Of a DNA stretch of 64,000 bases, positions 20,118 through 30,210 are shown one piece after another. A program made the translations under genes and the position numbers. The notes under the pieces are model-generated. The model searched no databases and was not told the origin of the DNA. It was given only the letters and a program-made list of their open reading frames with translations. Position 1 is the stretch's first letter. Each line of letters starts with the position of its first letter. The stretch is from Aporrectodea caliginosa. Its lineage: Eukaryota; Annelida; Clitellata; Crassiclitellata; Lumbricidae. The stretch covers positions 164,001 through 228,000 of the forward strand of contig JACEVL010000290.1 of assembly GCA_020284085.1 (NCBI GenBank). Direction: 5' to 3'.

Positions 20118-20130
20118 TATAATAATAATA
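20026..20130 (+). repeat. (TAA)n microsatellite, 5' flank of R4/Dong copy 1
   Basis: About 33 AAT units with few interruptions. It directly borders the truncated 5' end of the following LINE. Confidence 0.95.
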
Positions 20131-21597
20131 AGCGGGGCTTGGTTCATCTATGGGGCTCCATCTGAATTCCAGTAAATGTGAGGTCCTTCAGCCGGATGCC
20201 AACCTTGTTTTGCCGCCCCTCCTGTCTGGATATAGCCGAGTCGAGGCTGATATGTTGACATTACTGGGGGCCCCACTTTTCACGGGTGGGGCGCTGGATG
20301 CGGCCTTGGTTGCCCATTGTGACACGCTTCAACGGGCTCTGGAGAGACTTCGCCAGTTACCATCACAGAACGCTTTGATCTTGCTTCGTTCATCGTTTGG
20401 CGCGTCGAAGCTGAGTTACCTCCTCCGTTGCTCCCCTTGTTCTGACCATCCTGCCCTCGGAACGCTGGACGGGCTGATGCGATCGGGCCTTGAATCAATT
20501 GTAAACTGCACCCTGAATGACATCCAGTGGTTGCAGGCCGCGCTTCCCATCAGAGTTGGTGGCCTCGGCTTACGTAGAGTCGTTTCGCTGGCTTCATCCG
20601 CCTACTTGGCTTCAGCCGCATCGACTCTCGAGCTCCAGGCAGCCATTCTCGCGGTTTGCCCGGCGATGCCGGATCAGTTTATAACTGAGTTACTGAGTGC
20701 GCGGCGGGACACCTTGCCGACGATAATGTGCCCCCTACCGGTCAGACAGAGCGTCTGGGACCGGCCCTTAATTGAGAGGGATAGGGCCAACATTGACCGT
20801 AGCGCTGTTGGGCTGGTGGATCGGGCCAGACTAGTCGCGATAAGCAGCCCACATTCGGCGGACTGGATGATGGCGCTCCCAATTGCCGCGTGTGGCTTGG
20901 CCCTCGACAACGAGGCAGTCCGGGTGGCGGTTGGCCTACGCCTTGGCTTGGCCTTGTGTGCCCCACATAGGTGCCAGTGTGGTGACTTGGTTGGTTCGGA
21001 GGGCCATCACGGCTTTGTGTGTAGGAGGGCATCAGGGCGCTCTCTGCGTCACCATGCCATTAATGACATCATATGGCGCGCCCTGCTCAAGGCGGACGTC
21101 CCCAGTACCAAGGAACCAGCGGGCCTGTTTCGATCCGATGGTAAAAGACCTGATGGAGCCACCCTCATACCGTGGATGGGAGGGAGGTACCTGGCTTGGG
21201 ATGCAACGGTCGTCCACACCTGTGCGGTCTCTTACATCGGAGCCGCCGGCTCGGTCGGGCCCGCTTCAGTGCAGGCGGCCAACCGTAAGATCCAGAAGTA
21301 CCAGGGGCTTCCTACATCTCATCTGTTTCAGCCCGTGGCCATCGAGACTTTGGGCCCGTTCAATCCTTCGGCTCTGGACTTCATTAGTGAGCTAGGCCGT
21401 CGTATGTCTTTTACTGGTGGCGACAGACGCGAGACATCATTTCTTTTCCAGCGTCTGTCTGTTTGCGTCCAACGCTATAACTTGGTCGCATTCAACGGCA
21501 CTTTTCCTGCAAACCCTGAAGACGAGGCCTGACCCCCAGACAAATTTCCTGCTCCTTATTGTAATTTTTCATAAATCCTGAGGGATCCTTGATACCT
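20131..21597 (+). mobile_element. R4/Dong-type LINE copy 1 (RT thumb plus restriction-like endonuclease)
   Basis: The 460-codon ORF at 20150-21532 begins after the catalytic RT motifs (GLHLNSSKCEV, then LLGAPLFTG at residues 39-46). It ends with a restriction-like endonuclease: a Cys/His knuckle C275-x-C277...H286/H287...C291, an RHH...N patch at 300-305, P334-D335 and D351 of the PD-(D/E)XK fold, then K380/K383-Y384. That domain and position define RLE-bearing LINEs (R2/R4 group). The copy is truncated in the RT domain but its remaining frame is intact. The 3' UTR ends GGGATCCTTGATACC followed by A-run and (TAA)n. Confidence 0.8.
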
Positions 21598-21606
21598 AAA
21601 AAAAAA

Positions 21607-21704
<98 letters not shown>
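21598..21704 (+). repeat. (TAA)n microsatellite between LINE copies
   Basis: A-run followed by about 33 AAT units, serving as tail of copy 1 and 5' flank of the next fragment. Confidence 0.95.
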
Positions 21705-21850
21705 CTGGTACCTTTGCCCAACCAGACACTGCCGAGTGAGTTGCCGTTCCAGACCACCATCAGTAACATCTCCGGATATTGTTTGGATCGCCTGAGGGAT
21801 CATTGATACCTCGGGCACTAAAAAAATTAATAATAATAATAATAATAATT
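21705..21850 (+). mobile_element. R4/Dong-type LINE, short 3' fragment and tail
   Basis: About 115 bases (CCTTTGCCCAACCAGACACTGC through GATACCTCGGGCA) nearly identical to the 3' end of copy 4 at 24309-24416. It is followed by an A-rich run and a short (TAA)n. It is therefore an extremely 5'-truncated insertion of the same subfamily. Confidence 0.8.
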
Positions 21851-22751
21851 ATCCCGTCGAGCAGAAGGCTCATATACAACGAGAATGGGACAGCAAACTG
21901 ATCTCACATGCACTTCAAGGCCTATCAGAAAGAGCTAGTGATTCTGCCGTTAAAGCCAGGTTGTTAGCCGTGCAATCGCCACACTCTGGAGACTGGCTTC
22001 ATGCACTACCCATAACAACAGCAGGATTGCGGATGTCAGGAGAGGTGCTAAGAATCGCATCCGGTATCCGGCTGGGCACTGCATTGTGTGAAAAACACAC
22101 TTGCAAATGTGGTGCCATAGTAGAATCCAACGGTCATCATGGATTCTCTTGCATCAAAGGAGCGGGAAGACAACAACGGCATGGAATGATCAACGACGTG
22201 ATTTGGCGGGCCTTCACCAGAGCCAAAATACCGGCCATCAAAGAGCCCAATGGCCTCTCCAGATCTGACGGCAAAAGGCCTGAGAGTCACCATGATACCT
22301 TGGCACAGAGGCCGTTGCTTGGCTTGGGATGTTAAGGTGCCAGACACTTTCGCTGCATCTTACGAGCATCTAACATCGCTAAACGCAGGTGCGGCAGCGG
22401 AAAAAAGCAGCTCGCAATAAGGAATCCAAATATGCTGCTATCTCACAGTACCATCATTTGGTCCCTGTTGCAGTCGAAACATCAGGAAGTTGGCATACAG
22501 TTTCACTGACGTTTGTTCAAGAACTAGGAGGCAGGATCTTTGCAGCGACCAACGACCAGCGTGAGACCAGTCATCTACTGCAACGCCTATCGGTCGTCCT
22601 ACAGATCGGAAACTCTCTGTCTGTTTTAGCCACCTCGGACAGCAACAGCAGTAGCCCAGGACTGAATGACGGCTTATAAAATTATTGAAACAGCCATTTT
22701 TAATCAGTCTGTACATAAGTTTGTTGGTTTTATGAAGAAATAAATTTGTTG

Positions 22752-22755
<4 letters not shown>
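21851..22755 (+). mobile_element. R4/Dong-type LINE copy 2 (endonuclease region, broken)
   Basis: Begins with the linker before the endonuclease and reads AVQSPHSGDWLHALPI, then the knuckle CKC...HH..C and RHGMIND. A frameshift at about 22275 splits the endonuclease inside the K-R-P motif, so the catalytic PD is lost in frame. The C-terminal part resumes at about 22389 (YHHLVPVAVET, QRETSHLLQRLSV). The 3' UTR differs from the other copies and contains AATAAA at about 22740. It is a dead copy of a separate subfamily. Confidence 0.75.
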
Positions 22756-22849
<94 letters not shown>

Positions 22850-22852
22850 TAG

Positions 22853-22937
<85 letters not shown>

Positions 22938-22940
22938 TAT

Positions 22941-23025
<85 letters not shown>

Positions 23026-23030
23026 TAACG
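22756..23030 (+). repeat. Long (TAA)n microsatellite
   Basis: About 275 bases of AAT units with a few AATTAT and CAATAGTGG interruptions, between two LINE copies. Source of artefactual poly-Asn/Tyr/Ile ORFs. Confidence 0.95.
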
Positions 23031-23326
23031 CGCTGCTGAGCACACACTTTTTCATCCCACTGGCCATGGAAACGATGGGGCCGATTAACAGCAAAGGCCT
23101 CAATTTTCATCTCAGACTTGGGCCGCCATCTCACACAGGTGACAAGCGAACCCCGTGAGGCCAGCTTCTTGTTTCAACGCCTCTCAGTGACGATACAGCG
23201 TTTCAATGCCGTAGCTTTTAGTGGAACGTTTGTTAAGCCCTTAAGCGACATGGATGAGTAGCCGTTCCAGATGCTTCACCTTATATAATATCTAAGCCCC
23301 TGGGGGAATGAAGTACCTCAGGGCAA
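23031..23326 (+). mobile_element. R4/Dong-type LINE copy 3, 3' fragment
   Basis: Reads FIPLAMETMGPINSKGLNF and later REASFLFQRLSVTIQRFNAV, the C-terminal tail of the same ORF (compare FQPVAIETLGPFNPSALDF in copy 1), with a frame disturbance in between. It ends at TAG near 23260, then a 3' UTR with CCTCAGGGCA, an A-run and (TAA)n. Confidence 0.75.
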
Positions 23327-23362
23327 AAAAATAATAATAATAAAAATAACATAATAATAATG

Positions 23363-23402
<40 letters not shown>

Positions 23403-23420
23403 GAATAATAATAATAATAA
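23327..23420 (+). repeat. (TAA)n microsatellite
   Basis: A-run and about 28 AAT units with AAAATAAC, TGA and GAA interruptions, separating LINE copies 3 and 4. Confidence 0.95.
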
Positions 23421-24420
23421 CAGCTTCCGCTGCGAGCACCCGCGTCCTCCAGTCCTCCATGCTGGGCCACGATCGAGTAAACATCGACGAGCAGGTGGAA
23501 CTGATGATGCAACGATGGAATGAAGAAACTCTGACAACACCATCCGACAATCAAGCAGCATATAAACAAGCCTATTGGGATAGACCACTGGTGAAGAAGG
23601 TGAAGGACTCATTGATTGAATCATGCAACGACACATACCATCAAGCAAGACTAAAAGCGGTAGCGGCGCCCCATGCTGGCGACTGGTTATTCGCACTCCC
23701 GATGTCATCATGCGGGCTGCGAATGGATGACGAGGCTGTGGGTCTCAGACTTGGATCGACGATATGCGAGCCCCACACGTGCCCATGCGGGGCTAGGGTT
23801 GCTGCAGACGGTTCGCACGGGCTATCATGTGGCCTAGGTCCTGGTCGCATAGCCAGACACGCGACCATAAATGACCTCATAAGCCGAAGTCTCACACAGT
23901 CTGGAATGCCGAACATCAAGAAACCACCAGGACTCTCACGAACGGATGGCAAAAGACCCGACGGCATGTCATTGATTCCGTGGCGAGGGGGGCGCAGCCT
24001 CCTATGGGATGCCACCATAATAGACACGGTCGCTCCATCCTATCTGCATGCGGCGGCTGCGGCGGCGGGGCAGCAGCGGAACTGGCAGCCACGAGAAAAA
24101 ATGCTAAATACGACCACCTGCTGGCCAACCACCATTTTGTCCCTTTGGCCTTTGAGACCCTTGGCCCTATAAACAACAGTGGACTGGACTTTATTAAGGA
24201 CCTGGGAAAACGTTTAACACTAACTTCTAGAGATATTAGAGAAACATCTTATCTTTTCCAACGCATGTCTACCACCATCCAACGCATTAATGCTGTTGCC
24301 TTCCGATGTACCTTTGCCCAACCAGACACTGCCGAGTGAGTTGCCGTTCCAGACCACCATCAGTAACATCTCCGGATATTGTTTGGATCGCCTGAGGGAT
24401 CATTGATACCTCGGGCAAAA
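23421..24420 (+). mobile_element. R4/Dong-type LINE copy 4 (endonuclease intact, one frameshift)
   Basis: In-frame from within the (TAA)n through AVAAPHAGDWLFALPM, the knuckle C-P-C...H..SC, RHATIND, KRPDG and LLWDATIID, so all endonuclease motifs are present. A frameshift in the GC-rich GGCGGC run at about 24060 separates this from the C-terminal part (HHFVPLAFETLGPINNSGLD...ETSYLFQRMS), which ends at TGA near 24339. The 3' UTR matches the 21705 fragment, then A-run and (TAA)n. Confidence 0.8.
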
Positions 24421-24860
24421 AAAAAAATAATAATAATAATAAAAATTTAAAAAAAATAATCATAATAATAATAATAATAATAATTAATAATAATAATAAT
24501 AATAAATGCTCTAACGCCTATGCCGTACCCTCGAGTGACGACCTACCTAACCCTTAAAACAGATTGGGGTGGGTATACACGGCGGATGTGAAGCTGCGGT
24601 TCATGCAACCAGACGCTACATGAACAACATGGAGCAGGGATCCATCCTGGTCAAGTTTGGACCTGTCCAACGCCTTTTACGGCCTATACCGATTGCATGC
24701 TATCATCAGTCAACGAAATATCCCCACTCGTTTCTTGCCAAGTGAAAAACGGCTCGAAACGCCCATCTTACTGTCTTCGGGCATAGTTTTCCTATCCTGA
24801 AGGATCGGAACTACCTTGGGTAAAAATAGCAATAATAATATAAATTAATTAATAATATGT
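24421..24860 (+). mobile_element. (TAA)n plus internally deleted R4/Dong-type LINE fragment
   Basis: After interrupted (TAA)n (24421-24505) the text reads GGCEAAVHATRRYMNNMEQG, then (with a frame change) a relic of RT motif A, D-L-S-N-A-F. About 60 codons later it joins directly to a 3' end of the family type (CCTGAAGGATCGGAACTACC, TTGGGTAAAAA, then TAATAA). The palm, thumb and endonuclease are missing, so this is an internal deletion product rather than a simple 5' truncation. Confidence 0.65.
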
Positions 24861-25571
24861 ACAACAACAGCACCAGTGGTAATCCTGGTAAACTGATTAC
24901 GAAAAACTCTTTCAAGTGATAAACCTTGAACTATCACTTGTAATCAATCAATCAATTTCGTTTATCCTCAACATCAAGTTGACAGGTCGGAACTTGTAAC
25001 AGGTAACAGGTAGTAAATATTGTCTCAGGTCTGACAGTTAGTTACTAAAGGAGAATTAGGCTAGTGTAAGTTAGGGCAACGAAAGAGGTAACCAATTAGA
25101 TATAGACTGGAGATAATGTATTTAGTTGATTGGTTTCAAACTATCCATAAACTTAAATGAGACATCCTTTACCCTTTTCTGCTTTCATATAAAAATTATT
25201 CCAGAGAGAAACGATGAATCTAATAACTAACTCTGCGTCCTTCCGAATCAGACGCAATGAATACAAAGAAGATTTAGCTGAATGATGAATAAAATCAGAT
25301 TATTCAGGAGGAGTAGGCAGTGGCGGCGCCTGGATTTTTCAAAGGTGGTGCGAAGCAGCAGTGTGCCGCTCTACCCCGTAATGCGGCAGGCCTGTCTAGT
25401 AGTCTAATGAAATTTTGTGTGTGTTGTGTATGATAGTAGTTAGTAGTAGCCGTAGCCATTAGTAGCCTATAGTATAGAGCACAGTAGCAGATGATGCAGA
25501 TCCGCTACTAGTGTCACTGTGTAGCCTATACTGTGCACTCAAAGTGCTTTTAGCATTAGCAATTTACATAT
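24861..25571 (+). other. Interval with a partial promoter copy of the peptide family
   Basis: No gene seen. Bases 25255-25320 match the conserved upstream block of copies B and C (TTAGCTGAATGATGAATAAAATC, then TTCAGGAGGAG). The match stops before a TATA box. It suggests a fourth, truncated unit of the peptide family. Confidence 0.45.
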
Positions 25572-26195
25572 TTGTCTCCAGCCTTCAAATTCGAGTCGAA
25601 AGCGTTGTCAGACTCGAAAACACTAAACGGTGACAATTTACAAAGGAGCACAATAGATATCTGTGGAAGTGAATATGAAGGAAGCATTTCAACACCTCAG
25701 CAGTACTCCCAAGAAGAACTCAATGATCTGATACGGGATCTCAGTCTATCGAAGCAAGCATCTGAACTTTTAGCATCCAGACTAAAAGAAAAGAACTGTC
25801 TACAGCCAGAAGCTAAAATAACAGTTTATCGGACAAGAGAGGCAGAACTTCTTCCTTAATTCAGCCAAGATGAAGAATAGTGCTGAAGTTTCTCCTGGTT
25901 TAGTGTTGCCTTAGTTGTTCAGAACTTTTAGGTAACAACAAAGCAGACACTTACGAAGAACTGGTGCAAAACTTGCTCACAAACTTCAGAAATTTGGATA
26001 CAAATAAAGGTACACTTTCTTCATATCTACTAAAATAGATTTGCATATAACTTAGTCTAATCTTGGAGATTTTAGTGAGGAACAAGGTGAGAGGTTTCAT
26101 CAAGATCTAGAGGTATGTAAGAAAGATATCAAGGCAGATGGGACAGACAAATGATGGCAGACTATTGCTGGAGCCTACAACGTGATTGTACTGAT
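25572..26195 (+). pseudogene. Broken copy of a widespread metazoan orphan protein family
   Basis: A 95-codon ORF contains YSQEELNDLIRDLSLSKQAS and ELLASRLKEKN, then REAELLP. Further pieces follow in other frames after stops: ELLGNNKADTYEELVQNLL (about 25930) and GDFSEEQGERFHQDL, then RYQGRW and MMADYCWSLQRD (about 26070-26170). I recall these blocks, in this order, from an uncharacterised and often multicopy protein family common in invertebrate genomes. Stops and frame changes make this copy non-functional unless spliced in an unusual way. Function of the family is unknown to me. Confidence 0.55.
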
Positions 26196-26439
26196 AACGT
26201 AGCCTACGAGAAAAAATCGTACAAAGAGCGTTTTACTATGCATTAATTATAGTGATTATCTTAATCAGCTTTCGATGTTTATATGTTATCAGGCTGTACA
26301 AAAGATATCAGCTTTCGATGTTTATATGTTATCAGGCTAAAATGCCATTATGTATTTTATGTGTGCACATTTGTACAAAATTTCAGATGATTTCATTGGG
26401 ATTTGTTAATGGGCTTAGCTTAACCATTAAATTCTCATA

Positions 26440-26482
26440 ATTATGAGAAAAACTGAAAAACTAGAGCCAATCTAGCAAAACC
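26440..26482. other. Boundary between animal and bacterial DNA
   Basis: Up to about 26,440 the sequence is AT-rich animal-type DNA. From about 26,483 it carries bacterial regulatory sequence, a Shine-Dalgarno and GC-rich operon genes. No transposon end, target duplication or integrase gene is visible at the join. The most economical explanation is an assembly or cloning chimera. Confidence 0.7.
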
Positions 26483-26500
26483 GATTCCATATTCGGAATC
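26483..26500. promoter_or_regulatory. Inverted repeat, candidate operator of the catabolic operon
   Basis: GATTCC-ATATTC-GGAATC, perfect 6-bp arms with a 6-bp spacer, 71 bases before the first gene. Its spacing and sequence resemble operators of IclR- or GntR-type regulators of catabolic operons, but no regulator gene of that kind is in the window. Confidence 0.45.
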
Positions 26501-26570
26501 AGCACCACAAATTTACCCTAATATCGTAGATACTTGAATAGGGAAATCCCCAGCATCCGGAGGAGACACG

Positions 26571-27701
26571 GTGGAACTTTCGACAGAGCACCAGCAGGTG
26601 GCCGACATGACGCGCCGCTTCGCCAACGAGCAAATCCGCCCGAACGCCGAACGCCTGGACCGGGAAGAGGTCTTCGCCGGGGACATCTACAAGGCGATGG
26701 GCGAGAACGGCCTCTTCGGCATCACGGTGCCGCAAACCGACGGCGGAGCCGGTCTCGACGCGCTGGCCTACAGCATCGTGATGGAGGAGCTCAGCCGAGG
26801 CTACGCGTCCATTGCCGATCAATGCGGACTGGTCGAACTCGTGACCTCGCTCTTGTGCACGCATGGCAGCGCGGCCCAGAAGGAACAGTGGATCGGGCCG
26901 ATCATCCGCGCCGAGCAACGCGCGGCGTATTACGTACCGAGGCCGGCGCAGGCTCCGACATGTCCGGCGTCAAGACCGTGGCCGTCCGGCGTGGCGACGG
27001 CTGGACGCTGAGCGGCTCCAAGCTCTGGATTCACAACGCACCGGTTGCGGACGTTGCCTTTGTGCTCGCGCACGGATCCGCAGGCCGGCAAGCGCGGCAT
27101 GGGAATCTTCATCGTCGACTGCACCCGGCCCGGCGTAGCACGCGGCCCCGCGGAGCACAAGCTGGGACAGCGCTCTTCGCAGGTGGGAGAGCTGCACTTC
27201 GAGAGCGTGGAACTCCCCGCCGATGCGCTGCTGGGCACGGCGGGCCGGGGCTTTCACATGATGATGAGCGTGCTCGAAAAGGGGCGGGTCGGCATCGCTT
27301 CCTTGGCCGTCGGAATCCTTCAGGCGGCGCTCGATGCCTCGGTGGAGCAGGCGAAGCTGCGCCAGCAGTTCGGCCAGGCGATCGCGCAATTCCAGGGCAT
27401 CCAGTTCATGCTTGCGGACATGGCGAAGGATACCCGGGCCGCGCGTCTGCTCGCCCGCTCGGCTGCCGGCTTGCTCGACGCCGGGGCGGACGCCACGGCG
27501 GCCGCCTCCATGGCGAAGTGCTTCGCCGCCGACGCGGCAGTGGCCCATGCGTCGAACGCGATTCAGATCTTCGGCGGCAGCGGCTACATCCGCGGCTACG
27601 AGGTCGAACGCCAGTACCGCGACGCGAAGATCACCCAGATCTACGAGGGAACGAATCAGGTCCAGCGCATCATCATCGCGCGCAAGCTTCTGCACGGGTG
27701 A
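26571..27701 (+). CDS. Acyl-CoA dehydrogenase
   Basis: FAD-dependent oxidation of an acyl-CoA to the 2-enoyl-CoA. The start is GTG at 26571, 7 bases after GGAGGA. The N-terminal helical domain ([20 protein letters not shown]) is followed by [11 protein letters not shown] (flavin/substrate contact), the central beta domain, and the C-terminal [16 protein letters not shown] and YEGTNQVQR, whose Glu is the usual catalytic base of short/medium-chain enzymes. About 376 residues in all, the family length. Two compensating frameshifts, at about 26930 and 27075, interrupt an otherwise well-conserved protein, suggesting sequence errors. First gene of an apparent operon. Confidence 0.85.
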
Positions 27702-27705
27702 AACC

Positions 27706-28478
27706 ATGCGCCGCACTGCCATCGTGACGGGGCTCCCGCGGCATTGGCCGTGCCAGTGCGCTCGCCCTGGCCGAAGAGGGGCTTCTGACGTCGCGTGCCG
27801 TGGCCTGGCGCGACGCGCGCAGCATTTCGACGCGCTGATCGCCGACGTCGAGGCCCTGGGCCGCCGCTGCCAGGCCTTCGACCTGGACATTCGCGACAGG
27901 AGCGCGCATGCGCCCTTCCTCGATTCGGTTCAGCGCCAGTTCGGCGACGTGCATTGCCTGGTGAACAACGCCGGCGTGTCCGTGCTGGAACGCGGGGACC
28001 TGCTCGAGGTCGGCGAGGAAAGCTACGACCGCTGCTTTGGCGTGAACACGCGGGGCACCTTCTTCCTCACGCAGGCGGTCGCGCGCCGCATGCTGGCTTG
28101 CGGCGCGCCTGCGGGAACGCCCGGAGCGTGATCTTCGTGATGACCTCGTCGAACGCCGTCGCGGCGAGCGTGGAGCGCGGCGAGTACTGCATGTCCAAGA
28201 GCGCGCTGCACATGGCGGCGCGGCTCTATGCGCTGCGTCTGGCGCCGGAGGGCATCGGCGTCTACGAGGTACAGCCCGGTCTCATCCTGACCGGGATGAC
28301 GGCGCCGTCGAAGGCCCGGTACGACGGCTTGATCGCCCAGGGGATGACCGCGCAGGCACGCTGGGGCCTGCCCGAGGACGTGGCCCGCGTCGTCCGGACC
28401 ATGGCCGCCGGCCTGCTGCCGTATACGGTGGCGCAGGAGGTGCGCGTCGATGGCGGTCTGCTGATCCAGCGTTTTTAG
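27706..28478 (+). CDS. Short-chain dehydrogenase/reductase (SDR)
   Basis: NAD(P)-dependent alcohol/ketone oxidoreductase of classical SDR type. Visible motifs: the Rossmann glycine-rich loop around CGCGGCATTGGCCG (about 27737), NNAG (about 27964), a Ser in TSSNA, and Y-C-M-S-K, the YxxxK catalytic pair, at about 28187. The C-terminus EVRVDGGLLIQRF is typical. Frameshifts at about 27737, 27790 and 28125 break the frame. It begins 4 bases after the acyl-CoA dehydrogenase stop, so the two are co-transcribed. Substrate unknown. Confidence 0.8.
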
Positions 28479-28487
28479 GGAAAAGCC

Positions 28488-29332
28488 ATGCGTGTTCTCT
28501 CCGGCCGGCCGGATCTGCGCTGCATGAACACCGCGACCCTGGGTTTTCGCGAACCCATCGAGCGCACGGCCCGGCGCGTTGCGGCGGCAGGTTTCGGCCG
28601 CATCACCCCCTGGCGCCAGGAGATCGACGAAGCGCATCCGGAACGCGCCGCGCAGGCCATCCGCGCTGCGGGACTGAAGCTCGGGGGCTATTGCCGGACC
28701 GACTATTTCGCGGCCGACGATGCTGCGGGCGCGCGCGCGGCAATCGCGTCAAACCGGCGCGCGGTCGAAGTCGCGGCCGTGCTCGGCGCGCCCTTCGTGG
28801 TGGCGGTGGTCGGCGGTCTGGCGCCGAATTCGAAGGACCCTTGCGCTTGCCGCGAGCAGATCCTCGAAGGCCTCGCGGCGCTGGTTCCGACGCTGCGCGC
28901 CACCGGCGTGGCGATTGCGCTGGAGCCGCTGCATCCGGTCTACGCGGCGAACCGCAGTCTGCTGAACACGGTCGAACAGGCGCGGCGCTGGTGCGAACGC
29001 CTGGACCCGGCCAACGAGGGCCTCTTCGGCATCGCCGTAGACGCCTACCACGTGTGGTGGGATCCGGAACTCGAAGCGGCGCTCGGCCGGGCCGCCGGCC
29101 GCGTGCTGGCGCTGCACGTCTGCGACTGGATGCGCGAGACGAAGGATCCGCTGCTGGACCGGGGAATGATGGGCGACGGCGTGATCGAGCTTGGCCGCAT
29201 ACGGCGCCTGGTCGAGCAGGGCGGCTTCGGCGGCCCGGTGGAAGTCGAGATCTTCTCCAGGGACGTCTGGTGGAAGCGCGAACCCGACGAGGTCCTGCGC
29301 ACCTGCGGGGCGCGCATGGACACGCTGTCTGA
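28488..29332 (+). CDS. Sugar phosphate isomerase/epimerase family (TIM barrel, AP endonuclease 2-like)
   Basis: About 280 residues with the xylose-isomerase-like TIM-barrel signature. Metal-ligand candidates are in IALEPLHP (Glu), GIAVDAYHVWWDPE (Asp/His), VLALHVCDW (His) and PVEVEIFS (Glu). These enzymes isomerise or dehydrate sugars and inositol derivatives. The frame as read stays open into the next genes, to 29942. One single-base change near the end would instead give a TGA at 29330-29332, just before a strong Shine-Dalgarno (GAGAGGAGGAG), which I take as the real end. Starts 9 bases after the SDR stop. Confidence 0.7.
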
Positions 29333-29353
29333 TCCCCGCCGAGAGGAGGAGAA

Positions 29354-29425
29354 ATGTCCCGACTACCGCTTCCTGAGGCCCGCGGCGCATCTCGCATGTC
29401 CTGCACGGCGTGGACGCTTGAGCGC
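29354..29425 (+). pseudogene. Short SD-led ORF remnant, unrecognised
   Basis: ATG at 29354 follows GAGAGGAGGAG and so looks like a true translation start. The reading MSRLPLPEARGASRMSC does not continue as a recognisable protein and runs out of frame into the enoyl-CoA hydratase. A gene body seems to have been lost between here and 29437, either in the organism or in the assembly. Confidence 0.35.
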
Positions 29426-29436
29426 AGGAGGAATCC

Positions 29437-30189
29437 ATGGGCCAGATCATCGTTCAGCGCAGCGCGCACGTGCTCACGCTGGAACTCTCGAACCCCGGCA
29501 AGGCGAATGCGCTCGACCGGGACATGCTGGCGCAGTTCGACGCCCAGCTCGCGCTCGCCCACGGCGACGAGAGCGTGCGCGTCCTCGTCCTGCGCGGGCA
29601 GCGTGGCGCGCTCTCTTCCGGCGCCGACATCCAGGAATGGGCGCCCATGCGGCCGGAGGAATTCGCGCGCGACTGGATCGGCTACGGCAACGCCATCTTC
29701 GATCGCTTCGAGTCGCTGCGCTGCCCAACGGTCGCAGCCATCGAGGGCCTGTGCTTTGGTGGCGGGCTGGAACTGGCGCTGTGCGCCGACCTGCGCGTCG
29801 CGAGCCACGCGGCGCGCTTGCGCTTCCCGGAGCTGACGCTCGGCGCCATCCCCGGCTGGCACGGCGGACCGCGCCTGGCGCGGCTCGTCGGAAGGGGCCG
29901 CGCGCTCGAGGCGGTGCTCACGGCCCGCGAGATCGACGCTGACACGGCGCAGGTCTGGGGGCTGGTGAACAGCGCATGCGCCCCCGAGTCCTTCGAGCGC
30001 GACCTGCAGGCGCTGGTCGATCGGTTGACCCGCGTCTCGCCCCGCGCCGCAGCGCTGGCCAAGGCGGCCATCGTCGGCGCGCAGGACCCCGCAGCCTTCT
30101 ACCCGGCCGCCGCGTTGGCCCTCAAGGGCAGCCCCGACGCCGAGATCGGCATTCGGGCCTTCCACAGCAAGACGGCAGCGGTCTTTTGA
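29437..30189 (+). CDS. Enoyl-CoA hydratase/isomerase
   Basis: Intact 250-residue crotonase-fold protein that would hydrate the enoyl-CoA made by the upstream dehydrogenase. Family signatures: SSGADIQEW (oxyanion-hole segment, residues about 60-70), IEGLCFGGGLELALCADLRV (about 103-122) and PELTLGAIPGWHG with the conserved Glu (about 130-142). A GCAGGAGGAATCC Shine-Dalgarno precedes the ATG. It is one of the few genes here without a frameshift. Confidence 0.9.
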   Translation: MGQIIVQRSAHVLTLELSNPGKANALDRDMLAQFDAQLALAHGDESVRVLVLRGQRGALSSGADIQEWAPMRPEEFARDWIGYGNAIFDRFESLRCPTVAAIEGLCFGGGLELALCADLRVASHAARLRFPELTLGAIPGWHGGPRLARLVGRGRALEAVLTAREIDADTAQVWGLVNSACAPESFERDLQALVDRLTRVSPRAAALAKAAIVGAQDPAAFYPAAALALKGSPDAEIGIRAFHSKTAAVF

Positions 30190-30210
30190 CGACGACAGGA
30201 GCCCACCCGC

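Noticed and set aside
22438..23134. Overlapping poly-Tyr, poly-Ile, poly-Asn and poly-Leu ORFs
   Set aside because: Frame-independent translation of (TAA)n; not genes.
28488..29942. 484-codon ORF fusing the epimerase to unknown sequence
   Set aside because: The second half is an out-of-frame reading of the enoyl-CoA hydratase, caused by a missing stop.
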